Below, piece after piece: positions 51,765 through 61,134 of a stretch of 64,000 nt of DNA. Location of the stretch: NCBI RefSeq assembly GCF_001428385.1, contig NZ_LMSK01000003.1:1-64000 (forward strand), read 5' to 3'. Position numbers and translations under genes: made by a program. The notes beneath the pieces were generated by a model that saw only the letters and a program-made list of their open reading frames with translations, was not told where the DNA came from and ran no database searches. The DNA comes from Rhodanobacter sp. Soil772. GTDB lineage: Bacteria > Pseudomonadota > Gammaproteobacteria > Xanthomonadales > Rhodanobacteraceae. How positions within the stretch are numbered: position 1 is the first letter of the stretch; each line of letters opens with the position of its first letter.

Positions 51765-52464
51765 CGAGGCGGTAATTCTTGCCGGTGGTTTCGGTACCCG
51801 TTTACAGAGCGTCGTCAGCGATGTGCCCAAGCCGCTCGCGCCGATCCAGGGCAAGCCGTTTCTTGCTTTTCTGCTCGATCGGTTGGCCGTGCAGGGGTTC
51901 CGGCGGGTAGTGCTGGCGACCGGCTACATGGGCGACAAGGTTCGCCAGGTAATGGGCGATCGCTGGCACGGCATGTCACTGATTTATTCGCAGGAACAGC
52001 AACCGTTGGGTACCGGCGGAGCGATCGCCCAAGCGTTTCCGCGAATCCATGGTGATGCGTTGTTCGTGCTCAATGGTGACACCTATCTCGAGCTTGATTA
52101 TGGTGCCTTCGACGAACAAGCAGATGCGTCTGGCGCGAAGCTCGGTATGGCACTCGCCCAGGTGCCGGATGTAGCCCGCTATGGTGCCGTCCAAGTCCAG
52201 GGGCATCGGGTGATCGGTTTTTCCGAAAAGGGGTTGCGCGGTCCGGGTTACATCAATGCGGGTGTGTACCGGCTGGCACGCGAGGTTGCAGGTGCTTTCC
52301 CTGCGCTTGCCAGTTTCTCTTTCGAGAACGCGGTACTGGTTCCGGCAGTACAGGATGGGCAGGTGCAAGCCTTTACTCAAACTGCGGCGTTTATCGATAT
52401 CGGTGTACCGGAGGATTACTCCCGCGCGCAGCTTGAGCTCGGTGGAAGCGAGAGCGGCGCCTGA
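51751..52464 (+). CDS. hddC: D-glycero-alpha-D-manno-heptose-1-phosphate guanylyltransferase
   Basis: The protein has 237 residues. The nucleotidyltransferase signature AVILAGGFGTRLQSVVSDVPKP is near the N-terminus (shown in part), with LGTGGAI and NGDTYLELDY following. Because it lies between gmhA and gmhB with hddA present, GTP is the probable nucleotide and GDP-heptose the product. It overlaps gmhA by 14 bases. Confidence 0.92.
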   Translation: MARTDEAVILAGGFGTRLQSVVSDVPKPLAPIQGKPFLAFLLDRLAVQGFRRVVLATGYMGDKVRQVMGDRWHGMSLIYSQEQQPLGTGGAIAQAFPRIHGDALFVLNGDTYLELDYGAFDEQADASGAKLGMALAQVPDVARYGAVQVQGHRVIGFSEKGLRGPGYINAGVYRLAREVAGAFPALASFSFENAVLVPAVQDGQVQAFTQTAAFIDIGVPEDYSRAQLELGGSESGA

Positions 52465-53066
52465 TGGGACTGCAACCGGCGCTTTTTCTCGATCGGGATG
52501 GCGTGATCAACGTTGATCACGGCTATGTCTGCACGCCAGACCGCACGGAGTTCGTCGACGGGATATTTGATCTCGTGCGGCTGGCCAATCGACGAAACCA
52601 TCGGGTGGTAGTCGTCACCAACCAGGCGGGTATTGCCCGGGGCTACTACTCCGAGGATGAGTTCCGGCGCTATATGGAATGGATGTCCAGCGTGTTCGAG
52701 GAACATCAGGCCAGACTGGATGCGGTCTACTACTGTCCGCACCATCCCGCCACTGGGCAAACGGGATACTTGCGCGCTTGTACCTGCCGCAAGCCCGCCC
52801 CAGGCATGATCCTGGCAGCACAGCGGGACTTGGCTCTGGATCTGGCGGCATCCGTTCTCGTCGGCGACAAGCCATCCGATATTGCTGCTGGCCAAGCAGC
52901 GGGGGTCGGGCTATGTGTACTGGTCGGCACAAATGGCGCGACGGGGCATGGCATCACAGAGGACTTGAGGGCGATGGTTGATGTGCTTGCGGTGCGCCAG
53001 GCAGGAGACCATCAATCAGTCCTTATCGGGTCAGATATCATCATCAACACAGCATCCACGAGGTGA
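52464..53066 (+). CDS. gmhB: D-glycero-D-manno-heptose-1,7-bisphosphate 7-phosphatase
   Basis: The protein has 200 residues, a HAD-IIIA phosphatase. ALFLDRDGVINVD has the nucleophile Asp10 and Asp12, VVVTNQAGIARGYY is motif II, and CPHHP with CTCRKP is the zinc-binding loop typical of GmhB. It removes the 7-phosphate. Its ATG overlaps the hddC stop by one base (TGATG). It completes the GDP-heptose set. Confidence 0.94.
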   Translation: MGLQPALFLDRDGVINVDHGYVCTPDRTEFVDGIFDLVRLANRRNHRVVVVTNQAGIARGYYSEDEFRRYMEWMSSVFEEHQARLDAVYYCPHHPATGQTGYLRACTCRKPAPGMILAAQRDLALDLAASVLVGDKPSDIAAGQAAGVGLCVLVGTNGATGHGITEDLRAMVDVLAVRQAGDHQSVLIGSDIIINTASTR

Positions 53067-53070
53067 GCAC

Positions 53071-53520
53071 GTGAGTATTTCGTTTTTCAGTGCAGCAGCC
53101 AGAGCAACCCTTATTGTCGCGTTGACGTGGGGCGTGGCTGCTTGCTCACCCGGGGAGTCCTATACCGGTTCCTCAGCACCGGCGGCCCCGGCGAAAGCTG
53201 CAAGCACTGCAACAGGCTCCGCCTTGATGGCGGCAGGTGTGAAGCTCCAATCCGAGCCAGCTGTTCTCGAACAGTGCGGTGCCTTGCGTGGGAAGCGTGC
53301 TGCGGTCAAGGTGAGCTGGGATGCCACGACGGCACGCGTCAACACAGTGAAGATCTGGGTGCAGGATCCCAGCAAGGAGCCCAAGCTTTGGGCCGCCACC
53401 GGCGCTGCGGGAAGCAAAGTGAGCGGGGCCTGGATGACCGATGGCAGTGCTTTCATCCTGACCGATGCCGGTGGCAGGCAACTCGCCAGATTGGTCATGC
53501 GCGCCGCGTCGTGTGGTTGA
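53071..53520 (+). CDS. Small putative lipoprotein at the end of the heptose operon
   Basis: From a GTG at 53071, with GAGG upstream, the protein has 149 residues. A hydrophobic signal ends in GVAAC, giving Cys25 as the probable lipid site. A short Ala/Ser/Pro linker follows, then a compact domain with two cysteines (LEQCGALRGKR and the final RAASCG), which could form a disulfide, and beta-rich segments such as VNTVKIWVQDP. It starts four bases after gmhB. No family was recognised; it resembles an Ig-like periplasmic domain. Confidence 0.6.
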   Translation: MSISFFSAAARATLIVALTWGVAACSPGESYTGSSAPAAPAKAASTATGSALMAAGVKLQSEPAVLEQCGALRGKRAAVKVSWDATTARVNTVKIWVQDPSKEPKLWAATGAAGSKVSGAWMTDGSAFILTDAGGRQLARLVMRAASCG

Positions 53521-53946
53521 ATTGAATGGCGCCGCTGGTCGGTCTGTAGTCGAACACCGTCATCAGGGATTACATGCGAAAGTGCCTTGCGAGATGTGTC
53601 TGCGCAGATCGCGATTGTGCAAAATCTTGCGCTCGATCCGTACAAGACGTAATGGGTCTGCAACGAACGATGCTGATGCTCTTACTTGTCCAAGCGAGCA
53701 CTATGAGCCTCAGATAAATTCGGTAATGTGACTCGGGAATTCGGCCATCCGATTGCGGCAACATACGATGGTCTGTGCGCCCACGGTTGGCGGCTTGCAC
53801 TGTGTCGCCAGGGTATATGGTGTGTTCCGGCGCTTGAGAGCTGTGGCTGTGGCGAGTTCAATGCCTTGCCGATGAACGACGCGCTTTGAAGTGATATGGG
53901 TGCGGAAGTTAATCTTGATGATTCCACGATTTTGGAGTGTGCACAG
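53521..53946. other. 426-bp gap without a gene; one candidate promoter
   Basis: No reading frame here has a convincing start, composition or length. GC content is visibly lower than in the metabolic genes. TTGAAG at 53885-53890 and TAATCT at 53909-53914, 18 bp apart, could be a promoter for the lipoprotein gene at 53947. The rest may be leftover sequence from a past rearrangement. Confidence 0.4.
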
Positions 53947-54399
53947 ATGGCTACGAAGATGACATACGTGAAAACCGCACTGCTTGCCTTGGCACTTTGC
54001 TCGGCGTTGGCATTGCAGGGCTGCAGTGAAGAGAGTGATACGAATTCGCAGGCCTCTGCCCCACAGGCCGCGGCAGCCGAGGCGACTTCCACGAATGTTT
54101 CATCCAGCCTGCGGATATCCGGATTCGGCCCGACCCCGGTCAAGGCGGGTGAGCCGTTCAACGTGCAGCCGAATCAGCAGGCAGCGCTTTGGGTACGTGT
54201 TGACCAGCCACTGGATGGCACCGACGCAGCGGTTTATCTCGATGGCGTGAAGCTGCAAAGCTATATTTCCGGCAATCTCATCACCGCTGCCGTGCCCGCC
54301 AGTCTTTATGCGAAGGCGGGCCAGTACGCGCTGCATGTCGCCGGGAGCAAGGGCAAACAGTCCTATCAAAGCGGTGACGTGCAGTTCATCGTTCAGTAA
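53947..54399 (+). CDS. Small lipoprotein with an Ig-like (IPT/TIG-like) domain
   Basis: The protein has 150 residues from the ATG at 53947, which follows GGAG at ten bases. The lipobox LALQGC gives Cys26. After a Ser/Ala-rich linker the domain runs from about residue 55 with ISGFGPTPVKAGEPFN, ALWVRVDQPLDG, VYLDGVKLQS and a final DVQFIVQ, the strand order of an IPT/TIG-type Ig fold. It is a different protein from the one at 53071 but has the same layout. It may sit on the inner face of the outer membrane; its function is unknown. Confidence 0.65.
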   Translation: MATKMTYVKTALLALALCSALALQGCSEESDTNSQASAPQAAAAEATSTNVSSSLRISGFGPTPVKAGEPFNVQPNQQAALWVRVDQPLDGTDAAVYLDGVKLQSYISGNLITAAVPASLYAKAGQYALHVAGSKGKQSYQSGDVQFIVQ

Positions 54400-54467
54400 G
54401 TGATGAACTGCGCTCTCCGCACATGCAGGGAGCAGGCCGTGTCGCTTCACTAATCCAAGGTGTATGC

Positions 54468-55556
54468 ATGCCATCCGGAAGAACCGTCGCGGAAGGGTTG
54501 GCAACCAGGAAAGACAATTTCCTGTTGCTGCGGGTCATCGCTGCCCTGATGGTCATTTATGGGCACAGCTTTGCGCTGTCTCCGATCCCCGGTGCGCGCG
54601 ATATCTTCCTGCGCCTCAACTGGGACACGTACAGCGGAGATATCGCCGTCGATATCTTCTTTGTGCTCAGCGGGTTTATGGTGAGCGGAAGCTATCTTCG
54701 GCGCTCGGATCCGGTCGATTACCTCAAGGCACGCCTGCTGCGCATTGTCCCCGCATTGCTTGCCTGCCTGATCGTCACCGCGTTTGTGATCGGCCCGATA
54801 CTTACCAGTCTGTCACTGACGGATTACCTGCGATCGCACGGTGTAACCCATTACGTCGTGCAGAATCTCAAGTTCTCCTCCGACGTGTCATATACGCTGC
54901 CTGGCGTGTTTCAATCCAACCCGTTCGGGCCATCCGTCAATGGCAGTCTCTGGACGCTGCCGGCCGAATTCCACATGTATCTCTTCGTGGCCATCATCGG
55001 CGCGGTAGGCCTGCTTCGCAGTCGAAAACTTACACTTCTCGTCCTCGCAGGACTGGCACTTGCGGGTGTTTTCCGTCCGGAGCTTTTGCCACTGCACTGG
55101 ATGTGGGTGCGCCTGGCCGGTTACTTCCTGCTCGGCATAGCCGTGCAGCTGTACAAGGACAAGATCGAGATAAGCCATGTCGGTATGCTTGCACTGTTAT
55201 TTGCAACCTATCTGTGTCGACGTGCGGAAATCTACCCGTGGGTGTTTGCGCTGGCGCTCACCTACTTCTGTTTCTGGTTTGGCTACTGCGTGCGGCTGCC
55301 ATCCATTGAGAAGTATGGCGACCCTTCCTACGGAGCCTATCTGTGGGGCTGGCCGCTGCAGCAGGTTTATGCAGCGATGTTTCCGCACGCCGCACCTTCG
55401 CTTTCGTTCCTTGTCTGTGGGTGCGCGGCCCTCGCGCTCGGCTACCTTTCCTGGCACACGGTTGAACGACAGGCACTGCGTTTGAAATCCGTACGCCTTT
55501 GGCCGCTCACTGCGCCAGCGACGACGCAGGACGGGCTGGACCGCCGCGGCACATAA
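54468..55556 (+). CDS. Membrane-bound acyltransferase-3 family protein
   Basis: The protein has 362 residues and about ten helices. NFLLLRVIAALMVIYGHSFAL has the conserved Arg and His, DIAVDIFFVLSGFMVSGS is the second family motif, and NGSLWTLPAEFHMYLF the third. It is shorter than, and not closely related to, the acyltransferase at 38487. It would acylate a cell-surface sugar. AAGG precedes the ATG at 54468. Confidence 0.9.
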   Translation: MPSGRTVAEGLATRKDNFLLLRVIAALMVIYGHSFALSPIPGARDIFLRLNWDTYSGDIAVDIFFVLSGFMVSGSYLRRSDPVDYLKARLLRIVPALLACLIVTAFVIGPILTSLSLTDYLRSHGVTHYVVQNLKFSSDVSYTLPGVFQSNPFGPSVNGSLWTLPAEFHMYLFVAIIGAVGLLRSRKLTLLVLAGLALAGVFRPELLPLHWMWVRLAGYFLLGIAVQLYKDKIEISHVGMLALLFATYLCRRAEIYPWVFALALTYFCFWFGYCVRLPSIEKYGDPSYGAYLWGWPLQQVYAAMFPHAAPSLSFLVCGCAALALGYLSWHTVERQALRLKSVRLWPLTAPATTQDGLDRRGT

Positions 55557-55739
55557 ACCCGTAATAACGGGCCGTGCGACAGTCCTGCTAAGCTCCATGA
55601 CGATGCCGGGTGTGCACCATCTGCCGCTCCCGGTCGTCCATTGCCCATCGGGGGAACAGTGGCAGGGAGAGGTCGATCCGGTCAATGGCCATAGGACCAG
55701 CGGTGGGCTGACTGAGTCGCCTACGGGAGAAGGTGCGGC

Positions 55740-56648
55740 ATGGAGACTACGTGTCCGGTGTGCGAGGCAGGAAAGTCGGTGTTCTACGCGAATATCGATG
55801 GGTACGACTACGCGCGGTGCGTCTCTTGCGGGTCACTGCATATTGCCAACGATGTGCTGGTTGATATCGACAACGGGAATAGCACGCGTCTGTACGATGA
55901 AGCCTATTGGAACGAGGAGTTATGCTCGGCGCGTACGCGCGCCAGAGGGGAATCGTTGACCCGGGCTGGCGAGGCATTGCTTTATTGCCAGCGACCGGTA
56001 ACGCGCTTTCTCGATGTGGGTACCGGCCCCGGCTATCTGCTTGACGAACTGGCTAAGCAATATCCAAAGCGACCGGACTTGTTCCATGGCGTCGAACTGT
56101 TTCCTCCGGTGGAACGAACATCCCACCCGAAGTACGTGGAAGGCGACGTGGGCATGCTGGAGGAAACCTATGATGTGGGAGTGTGCATCGAAGTCATTGA
56201 GCACCTCACACCGCGGATGTTGGGCAAATTGGCGGACGGGCTGGCCAAGGTCAGCCTGCCTGACAGTCTATGGTTGTTCAATACAGGCATGCCTGACTAT
56301 GTGATCAATGAGGACCGCGGGTACTTGGATCCGTTACATCGCGGACACATCGTCTCGTACTCCTTGCGCGGAGCCGCACATATTTTTGAGCCGCGCGGAT
56401 TCCGCATTATGGCGCTGCCTGGAAAGAGTTTCGCTTTCGTCGCTGAATTCCAGCCTGCCGCGGATGCGCTTGATTTCGAGTACCGTATCTATCACCCGTT
56501 GCCGCACAACGACGCTCTGCTACGCGAGTCTGGGCTCATGCGCCAAGCCGCCTTCGAGTCGGCCCGGGCGTACTTTTACTATTCGGAATTCATGGCGCGA
56601 ACGGAGTGGGCGTTGAGTCTTCAGCGAGAGCTTGGCCACAAAAAATGA
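55740..56648 (+). CDS. Zinc-finger class I methyltransferase
   Basis: The protein has 302 residues. The N-terminus has CPVCEAGKS and CVSCGS, a four-cysteine zinc site seen in sugar C-methyltransferase-like proteins. The SAM motif FLDVGTGPGYLLDEL lies near residue 95, followed by VGVCIEVIEHLTPRM. The C-terminal part resembles the methyltransferase-type tail of the family. Its substrate is probably a nucleotide sugar or glycan of this cluster. It lies 183 bp after the acyltransferase gene, a gap that holds only a short CCCGT-AATA-ACGGG hairpin. Confidence 0.8.
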   Translation: METTCPVCEAGKSVFYANIDGYDYARCVSCGSLHIANDVLVDIDNGNSTRLYDEAYWNEELCSARTRARGESLTRAGEALLYCQRPVTRFLDVGTGPGYLLDELAKQYPKRPDLFHGVELFPPVERTSHPKYVEGDVGMLEETYDVGVCIEVIEHLTPRMLGKLADGLAKVSLPDSLWLFNTGMPDYVINEDRGYLDPLHRGHIVSYSLRGAAHIFEPRGFRIMALPGKSFAFVAEFQPAADALDFEYRIYHPLPHNDALLRESGLMRQAAFESARAYFYYSEFMARTEWALSLQRELGHKK

Positions 56649-56757
56649 TCGAGCACCGGCTTCTGATGCCGTGTGCCGCGAGAGCTGCAGAATGGCGTTA
56701 TGAGCGCCGTCCTGCGGTTTGGATATCACGTCGTTTTCGGTATCGGCGAGATCGACC

Positions 56758-58767
56758 TCAAGGCTGCGACCCCACGAATCCAATCTCCTTTCCAAGAGCG
56801 GCGAGTGGGCGCGCGTCGCGCGTCGTGGCTACATCAAGAAGATTATCGACTTCGATGCGGACGTTGACGGGTTGACCAGGCGTGATGCCGCAGCTGTCCG
56901 GAATCGGAAAGTTCAGCTTCGAAACGCCTCCGGGTTTACTGTCCTGAGTCGGCGTAGCGCAGCCATTGAAGCTGACCATAACCTTCGGAGCGCTGTTGTA
57001 CAGGTATGAGGCCTGCGAAGGCGTATAGACAATTAGTTCGAAGTGATCGCCAGCCTTGGGTGTTAGGAGAATGAGGTTGTCGTCGCTGAGCCAACGACCA
57101 TTACTTCCCTCGGAGGCGTTGAATCCACGCATATAGCTATAGTTGTCGGCAGCATGAATGTGGCGTTGGACTTCGTCGTGCTGAGGGGTAAGCGGTGAAG
57201 GCGTCAACGAGATGGCCGCCAGCAGAGCATAGCCATCCCGTGGTGCATCGGACAGCTGGTAGTTCGAGCGAACACGCCCAAGGTAGTCCGAAGAATCACT
57301 CGGAGCCTGCACGAAATAGACCGGCCGTCCGGTTTCCAGGCGCGATACGGGAATGTCATTGAAATCCAGAATGAGCCGCTCCGCGAGAAGGGAGATGGTT
57401 GGGGCGGAATACCAGCCGACACCGAAGATGTAGGCGTTCTTCGGAAGCGCTCGTACCTCTTCGACCACGTGTAGGAGCGCGCGATTGTCATCAAGATTTG
57501 TGCTGGCGTAGACAAGCGCTCGGGAGCCCTTTACCAGCCATACCAGTGGTAGGCTAAGAATTAGGCATGTGATCAATATGGCCGAAATCCTGGCCAGTCT
57601 GCCGTACGCACGATTGCGCCAATCACTGGACCAGGTTGCGACAAACATGATCATCCCGACATTGGCGCAGATCATGCCGTCGATGATACGCCGGTGCCAC
57701 GCTTTGGCTGTGGGCGTTACTAGCAGCCACCACGCCATGTAGACGATGGCGATAACTAGGATAGTCAGTGTGCTCCACTTGCCTACTTGCTTGGGTGAAC
57801 GCAAAAGCGTTGCTACCCCGGCGAAGCAGAGGAGTACAAGCCATAGGGCGGTGGCCCACATGGCAAATCGATAATCATGACTCAGATGATGCAGATGCAA
57901 ACTCAGTTTTCCGAGCAGGCCCGTCGTTGTATCCGCAAGTCCAGTGTGGACACCCGCTTGCCGGAAGATTCCCGACGTTTCCTCTGTCCACCAGTTCGTC
58001 CAGGCATCGACGCCGCCCAACGCCACTGCTCTCCATAACTCCATTGCAATCATGGTGAGTATGCCGCCGGCTGCCAGTGCACCCATCCTCTTCATATGCG
58101 GCGCCCGCTGGCCATCTGCAGGACAGGCCAGCTCCAGGATGACGCAAAGGCAGAGAGCGCCTGCCCCGATGAGCATCACCGTCTTGGTAATCACGGCCAG
58201 CGCGAGAAGCACACCCACCACGAATGCCGTGACTAGTGGTCGCTTGCTTCGCTCGCTGTAGAAGATAGTAGTAGCAGCAAAAACTAAAGAAATAGCCGGT
58301 ATTTCGCCATAGCCACCGAAACCGAATTCCAGTATGCCAGGCACAACGGCAGCGGTGCAGGCTGCGAAGAGTGCAAGCGTCCGGCTCCCTCTCTGCCTCA
58401 CCAAAAGGAAGGTGGTTGCCAGCAGTAGGGCGAAGTAGGCGATATTCACTACTTGCGCTTGCGGAATGGCTATGCCCCAAATCTTGAAGACAGCGGCGGC
58501 TGGAAGGATGTATGGAGCGCCTGTTTGTATCTCATGGGGGAAAACGTCGCGCTGCGCGTAGGAGCGGCGATAGCCTTCGTCCTTGGCGATGGAGCTGGCG
58601 ACTTCCAGATTCATGCCACCATCGAACGATGGCGCCGAATGAATCGCTACCTTGGCTGTCCCGATAAAAAGCAGGGACAGCAACAGCCCAAAAAAAATGG
58701 AAGAAATGAGAGAAAGCGCTTTCGCCGAGCGCCCTGAGTCGGAGCTCATATTCATGCCATTAACCAT
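56758..58767 (-). CDS. GT-C type membrane glycosyltransferase
   Basis: From the ATG at 58767 the protein has 669 residues; ATGs at 58755 and 58749 are equally possible, and none has a good ribosome-binding site. About ten to eleven membrane helices fill residues 15-430. The first periplasmic loop has SFDGGMNLEVASS, the acidic loop expected in GT-C enzymes that use polyprenyl-phosphate sugars. The last 220 residues are a soluble, probably periplasmic domain. GC content is low and patchy. It overlaps the GT2 gene by eight bases and probably uses the sugar that GT2 puts on undecaprenyl phosphate. Confidence 0.75.
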   Translation of the reverse strand: MVNGMNMSSDSGRSAKALSLISSIFFGLLLSLLFIGTAKVAIHSAPSFDGGMNLEVASSIAKDEGYRRSYAQRDVFPHEIQTGAPYILPAAAVFKIWGIAIPQAQVVNIAYFALLLATTFLLVRQRGSRTLALFAACTAAVVPGILEFGFGGYGEIPAISLVFAATTIFYSERSKRPLVTAFVVGVLLALAVITKTVMLIGAGALCLCVILELACPADGQRAPHMKRMGALAAGGILTMIAMELWRAVALGGVDAWTNWWTEETSGIFRQAGVHTGLADTTTGLLGKLSLHLHHLSHDYRFAMWATALWLVLLCFAGVATLLRSPKQVGKWSTLTILVIAIVYMAWWLLVTPTAKAWHRRIIDGMICANVGMIMFVATWSSDWRNRAYGRLARISAILITCLILSLPLVWLVKGSRALVYASTNLDDNRALLHVVEEVRALPKNAYIFGVGWYSAPTISLLAERLILDFNDIPVSRLETGRPVYFVQAPSDSSDYLGRVRSNYQLSDAPRDGYALLAAISLTPSPLTPQHDEVQRHIHAADNYSYMRGFNASEGSNGRWLSDDNLILLTPKAGDHFELIVYTPSQASYLYNSAPKVMVSFNGCATPTQDSKPGGVSKLNFPIPDSCGITPGQPVNVRIEVDNLLDVATTRDARPLAALGKEIGFVGSQP

Positions 58768-59734
58768 TTTTAATATTTGCATGATTACGATCGCTGCTTC
58801 CGAATTCCAGGTGCCGGAGACGAACATCGATTCGTTCCAGTAGTTTGCGGTTGGTCGCGATCAAGTCACCGATCAGTCCCATCATGCTGAACAGCATGCC
58901 GAGCGTGAGGCACAAGGAGGCGAAAATGACCGACTGAACATGGCCCTCTCCGCCATTGTCGAAATAGAAGTAGAGGAACCGGACACCGGCGACCGCCCCG
59001 GCGAGAAGAAAGACCGATCCCGCATAGAAGAACAGAGCCAGCGGGCGATATATCACGAAGACGCGCAGGATCGTGACCAGCGAACGCTGGACGTAGCTGG
59101 AGATGCTCTTCACCAGGCGCGACGGCCGCAGATCGCCATTGGTACGGATCGGCACAGAGATGATACGCAGGTTGCTCTGGCCCGCCTGGATGATGGTTTC
59201 CAGCGTATAGGTGTAGGCGTTGAATACGTTCAGGCGCATGGCTGCTTCGCGCGACATCGCGCGGAAACCACTGGGAGCGTCCGCAACATCGGTCTTGCTG
59301 GCCACACGCACCGCCCAGCTGCCAAGACGTTGAAGCTTCTTCTTGACCCAGGAGAAGTGTTCGGTTTGTTCGATTGGTCGCGCGCCAATGACGATGTCGG
59401 CTTGTTGAGCAAGAATTGGCGCCGTCAGTTTGGGAATGTCGGCACCGCAGTACTGATTGTCCGCATCGGTGTTGACGATGACATCCGCGCCGAGCTTCAG
59501 GCAGGCGTCGAGACCGGACATGAAACCCACCGCAAGGCCGCGGTTTACCGGGTGGCGCACCACGTGGTGGACACCGTTCTGGCGGGCTACTTCTGCCGTA
59601 TCGTCAGTTGAGCCGTCGTCGATGATCAGCCATTCAACTGAGTCAAAGCCCTCGACCTCACGTGGCAACTCTGCCAGGGCGATTGCCAAGGTTTCGGATT
59701 CATTGAGGCACGGAATCTGGATAATGAGTTTCAT
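58760..59734 (-). CDS. GT2 polyprenyl-phosphate sugar transferase with C-terminal membrane helices
   Basis: The protein has 324 residues. The catalytic GT2 domain shows IIQIPCLNESETLAIAL, the DDGSTDDT loop, NTDADNQY (the DxD metal site) and DAPSGFRAMSRE. Two helices near 245-310 anchor it to the membrane. This is the layout of enzymes that move a sugar from a nucleotide to undecaprenyl phosphate (DPM1/GtrB-like). AGGA precedes the ATG at 59734. Confidence 0.88.
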   Translation of the reverse strand: MKLIIQIPCLNESETLAIALAELPREVEGFDSVEWLIIDDGSTDDTAEVARQNGVHHVVRHPVNRGLAVGFMSGLDACLKLGADVIVNTDADNQYCGADIPKLTAPILAQQADIVIGARPIEQTEHFSWVKKKLQRLGSWAVRVASKTDVADAPSGFRAMSREAAMRLNVFNAYTYTLETIIQAGQSNLRIISVPIRTNGDLRPSRLVKSISSYVQRSLVTILRVFVIYRPLALFFYAGSVFLLAGAVAGVRFLYFYFDNGGEGHVQSVIFASLCLTLGMLFSMMGLIGDLIATNRKLLERIDVRLRHLEFGSSDRNHANIKNG

Positions 59735-59940
59735 GGGTCGTCCTGGAGTGTGGTTCGCGTACGCGTCGGGGTTCGGTTCGCGTCTCAGATTGTTGGAGCG
59801 CTGTGGCACGATAACATCGGGGTTGCTTGATCCTGGATATCGCAGGCGCGTACCGCACGGCCAAAGGCGTCGTCTCTTCAGGGTCGATCAGGGGCGCTCT
59901 CCAACTGGCCATACACGCCAAGCGAGCGAGCCTTTCCGTA

Positions 59941-60894
59941 TTAGCCATCACGCCGGCGAAACATGACCACACTCCCCCAGATAAAGTTGATCAGGTCACC
60001 CAGGGTGGTGGCTATGCGCAGTGCGACAACAAGCAGGACCACTTCCACGGGAGGCAGCACCCCGCTAAGCCAGGCGCTCAACATGGCTTCGCGGATACCT
60101 AGACCGGCTGGCGCGCCAGGGGCAACAAAGCCCAGGATCCAGCTGCTGGCGAATGCGCCGATGAGGAATATCGGGCCAGGTATCGATACGCCTGCGGGTG
60201 CCAGCGAGCCAGCAACCAGCCAGAGGCCGTAGCCGATCATGACGAAACTGGTCGCATACAGTGCATAGCAGATACCGACCGTTACTGGATCAAGATGCAA
60301 TCTAGCGGGCGCGGCTAATAGCTCTTCGCGTGCCGGGTTTCGCAAACGGGTCAACCATATGGCAACACGCGGCGCCAGCAGCAATGCGACCAGCGCACCT
60401 ACAGTCACCCCAATCAGTAGCGGTACCCGGTACTGGGTTATTTGCCATTGCAGCAACGCAGATGGAGGTGCCCACAGCAGGGTGAGTGCGCCGATATGTG
60501 CGCTCACAACCAGTGCCAGCAGGAGTTCATAGGCTATGGAGAGCAGCGCCGGAGACATCTGCACGCCAATGCCACGCGTCAACGCGATGCGCCCGATGTG
60601 CTGGGCCACATTGCCCGGGAGGTATTTGCCAAACTGAGTGGTGGCCACGATGGATAGCAGGCGCGAAAATTTGGCAGGCTGGCGCATGGCATGCAACAGC
60701 CTCGTCCAAGCAAGGGCCGTTGTCAGGATGGACAGTGTATAGAGCAGGGTAAGGCAGGCCATAGCGGCAAGTACCCTACTGTCGAGCAATGCCGACAAGT
60801 CCTTGCCGGCCAAGGCGCGGTGCGCGTAGACCACGAAATAGCCGCCAGCGACGAGTGCGAGCAGGATGCCTAGGCCTTTCAGTGTTCGCTTCAT
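59941..60894 (-). CDS. Flippase-like integral membrane protein (UPF0104/LPG-synthase TM family)
   Basis: The protein has 317 residues and about eight helices. GKYLPGNVAQHIGRIALTRG and GFVAPGAPAGLGIREAML are the family's two signature regions. The family covers the membrane half of lysylphosphatidylglycerol synthase and stand-alone proteins suspected of flipping lipids. As the first of three minus-strand genes with GT2 and GT-C, it may move the Und-P-sugar across the membrane, the role GtrA plays elsewhere. That role is inferred. Confidence 0.8.
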   Translation of the reverse strand: MKRTLKGLGILLALVAGGYFVVYAHRALAGKDLSALLDSRVLAAMACLTLLYTLSILTTALAWTRLLHAMRQPAKFSRLLSIVATTQFGKYLPGNVAQHIGRIALTRGIGVQMSPALLSIAYELLLALVVSAHIGALTLLWAPPSALLQWQITQYRVPLLIGVTVGALVALLLAPRVAIWLTRLRNPAREELLAAPARLHLDPVTVGICYALYATSFVMIGYGLWLVAGSLAPAGVSIPGPIFLIGAFASSWILGFVAPGAPAGLGIREAMLSAWLSGVLPPVEVVLLVVALRIATTLGDLINFIWGSVVMFRRRDG

Positions 60895-61134
60895 GATCGG
60901 CGCGTGCCCACTGCAGATTTCTTATGCTGTGCCGATGAAGACGAATCCGCACCACTGGGCATTGCCGCAAGCGTGGCTGGTTTGCTGCGGGCGGCGTGTG
61001 GCTGCTTGCCCCATTTCCAGCATAGGCATTGCAAGAATGGTGACTCTCTACCCGAGCGACGGCACGGATGGCGCAGGAGGCCATTTCTGTGTGAGGCGCT
61101 CACGGGAAAGTACTTGTTCCCGATGTGGGCCACG
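60895..61134. other. 240-bp gap without a gene
   Basis: This lies between the flippase-like gene and the epimerase gene, both on the minus strand. A 110-codon plus-strand frame crosses it but has no start signal, biased codon use or recognisable motif. I see no terminator or repeat; it must hold the promoter of the flippase-GT2-GT-C series. Confidence 0.4.
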
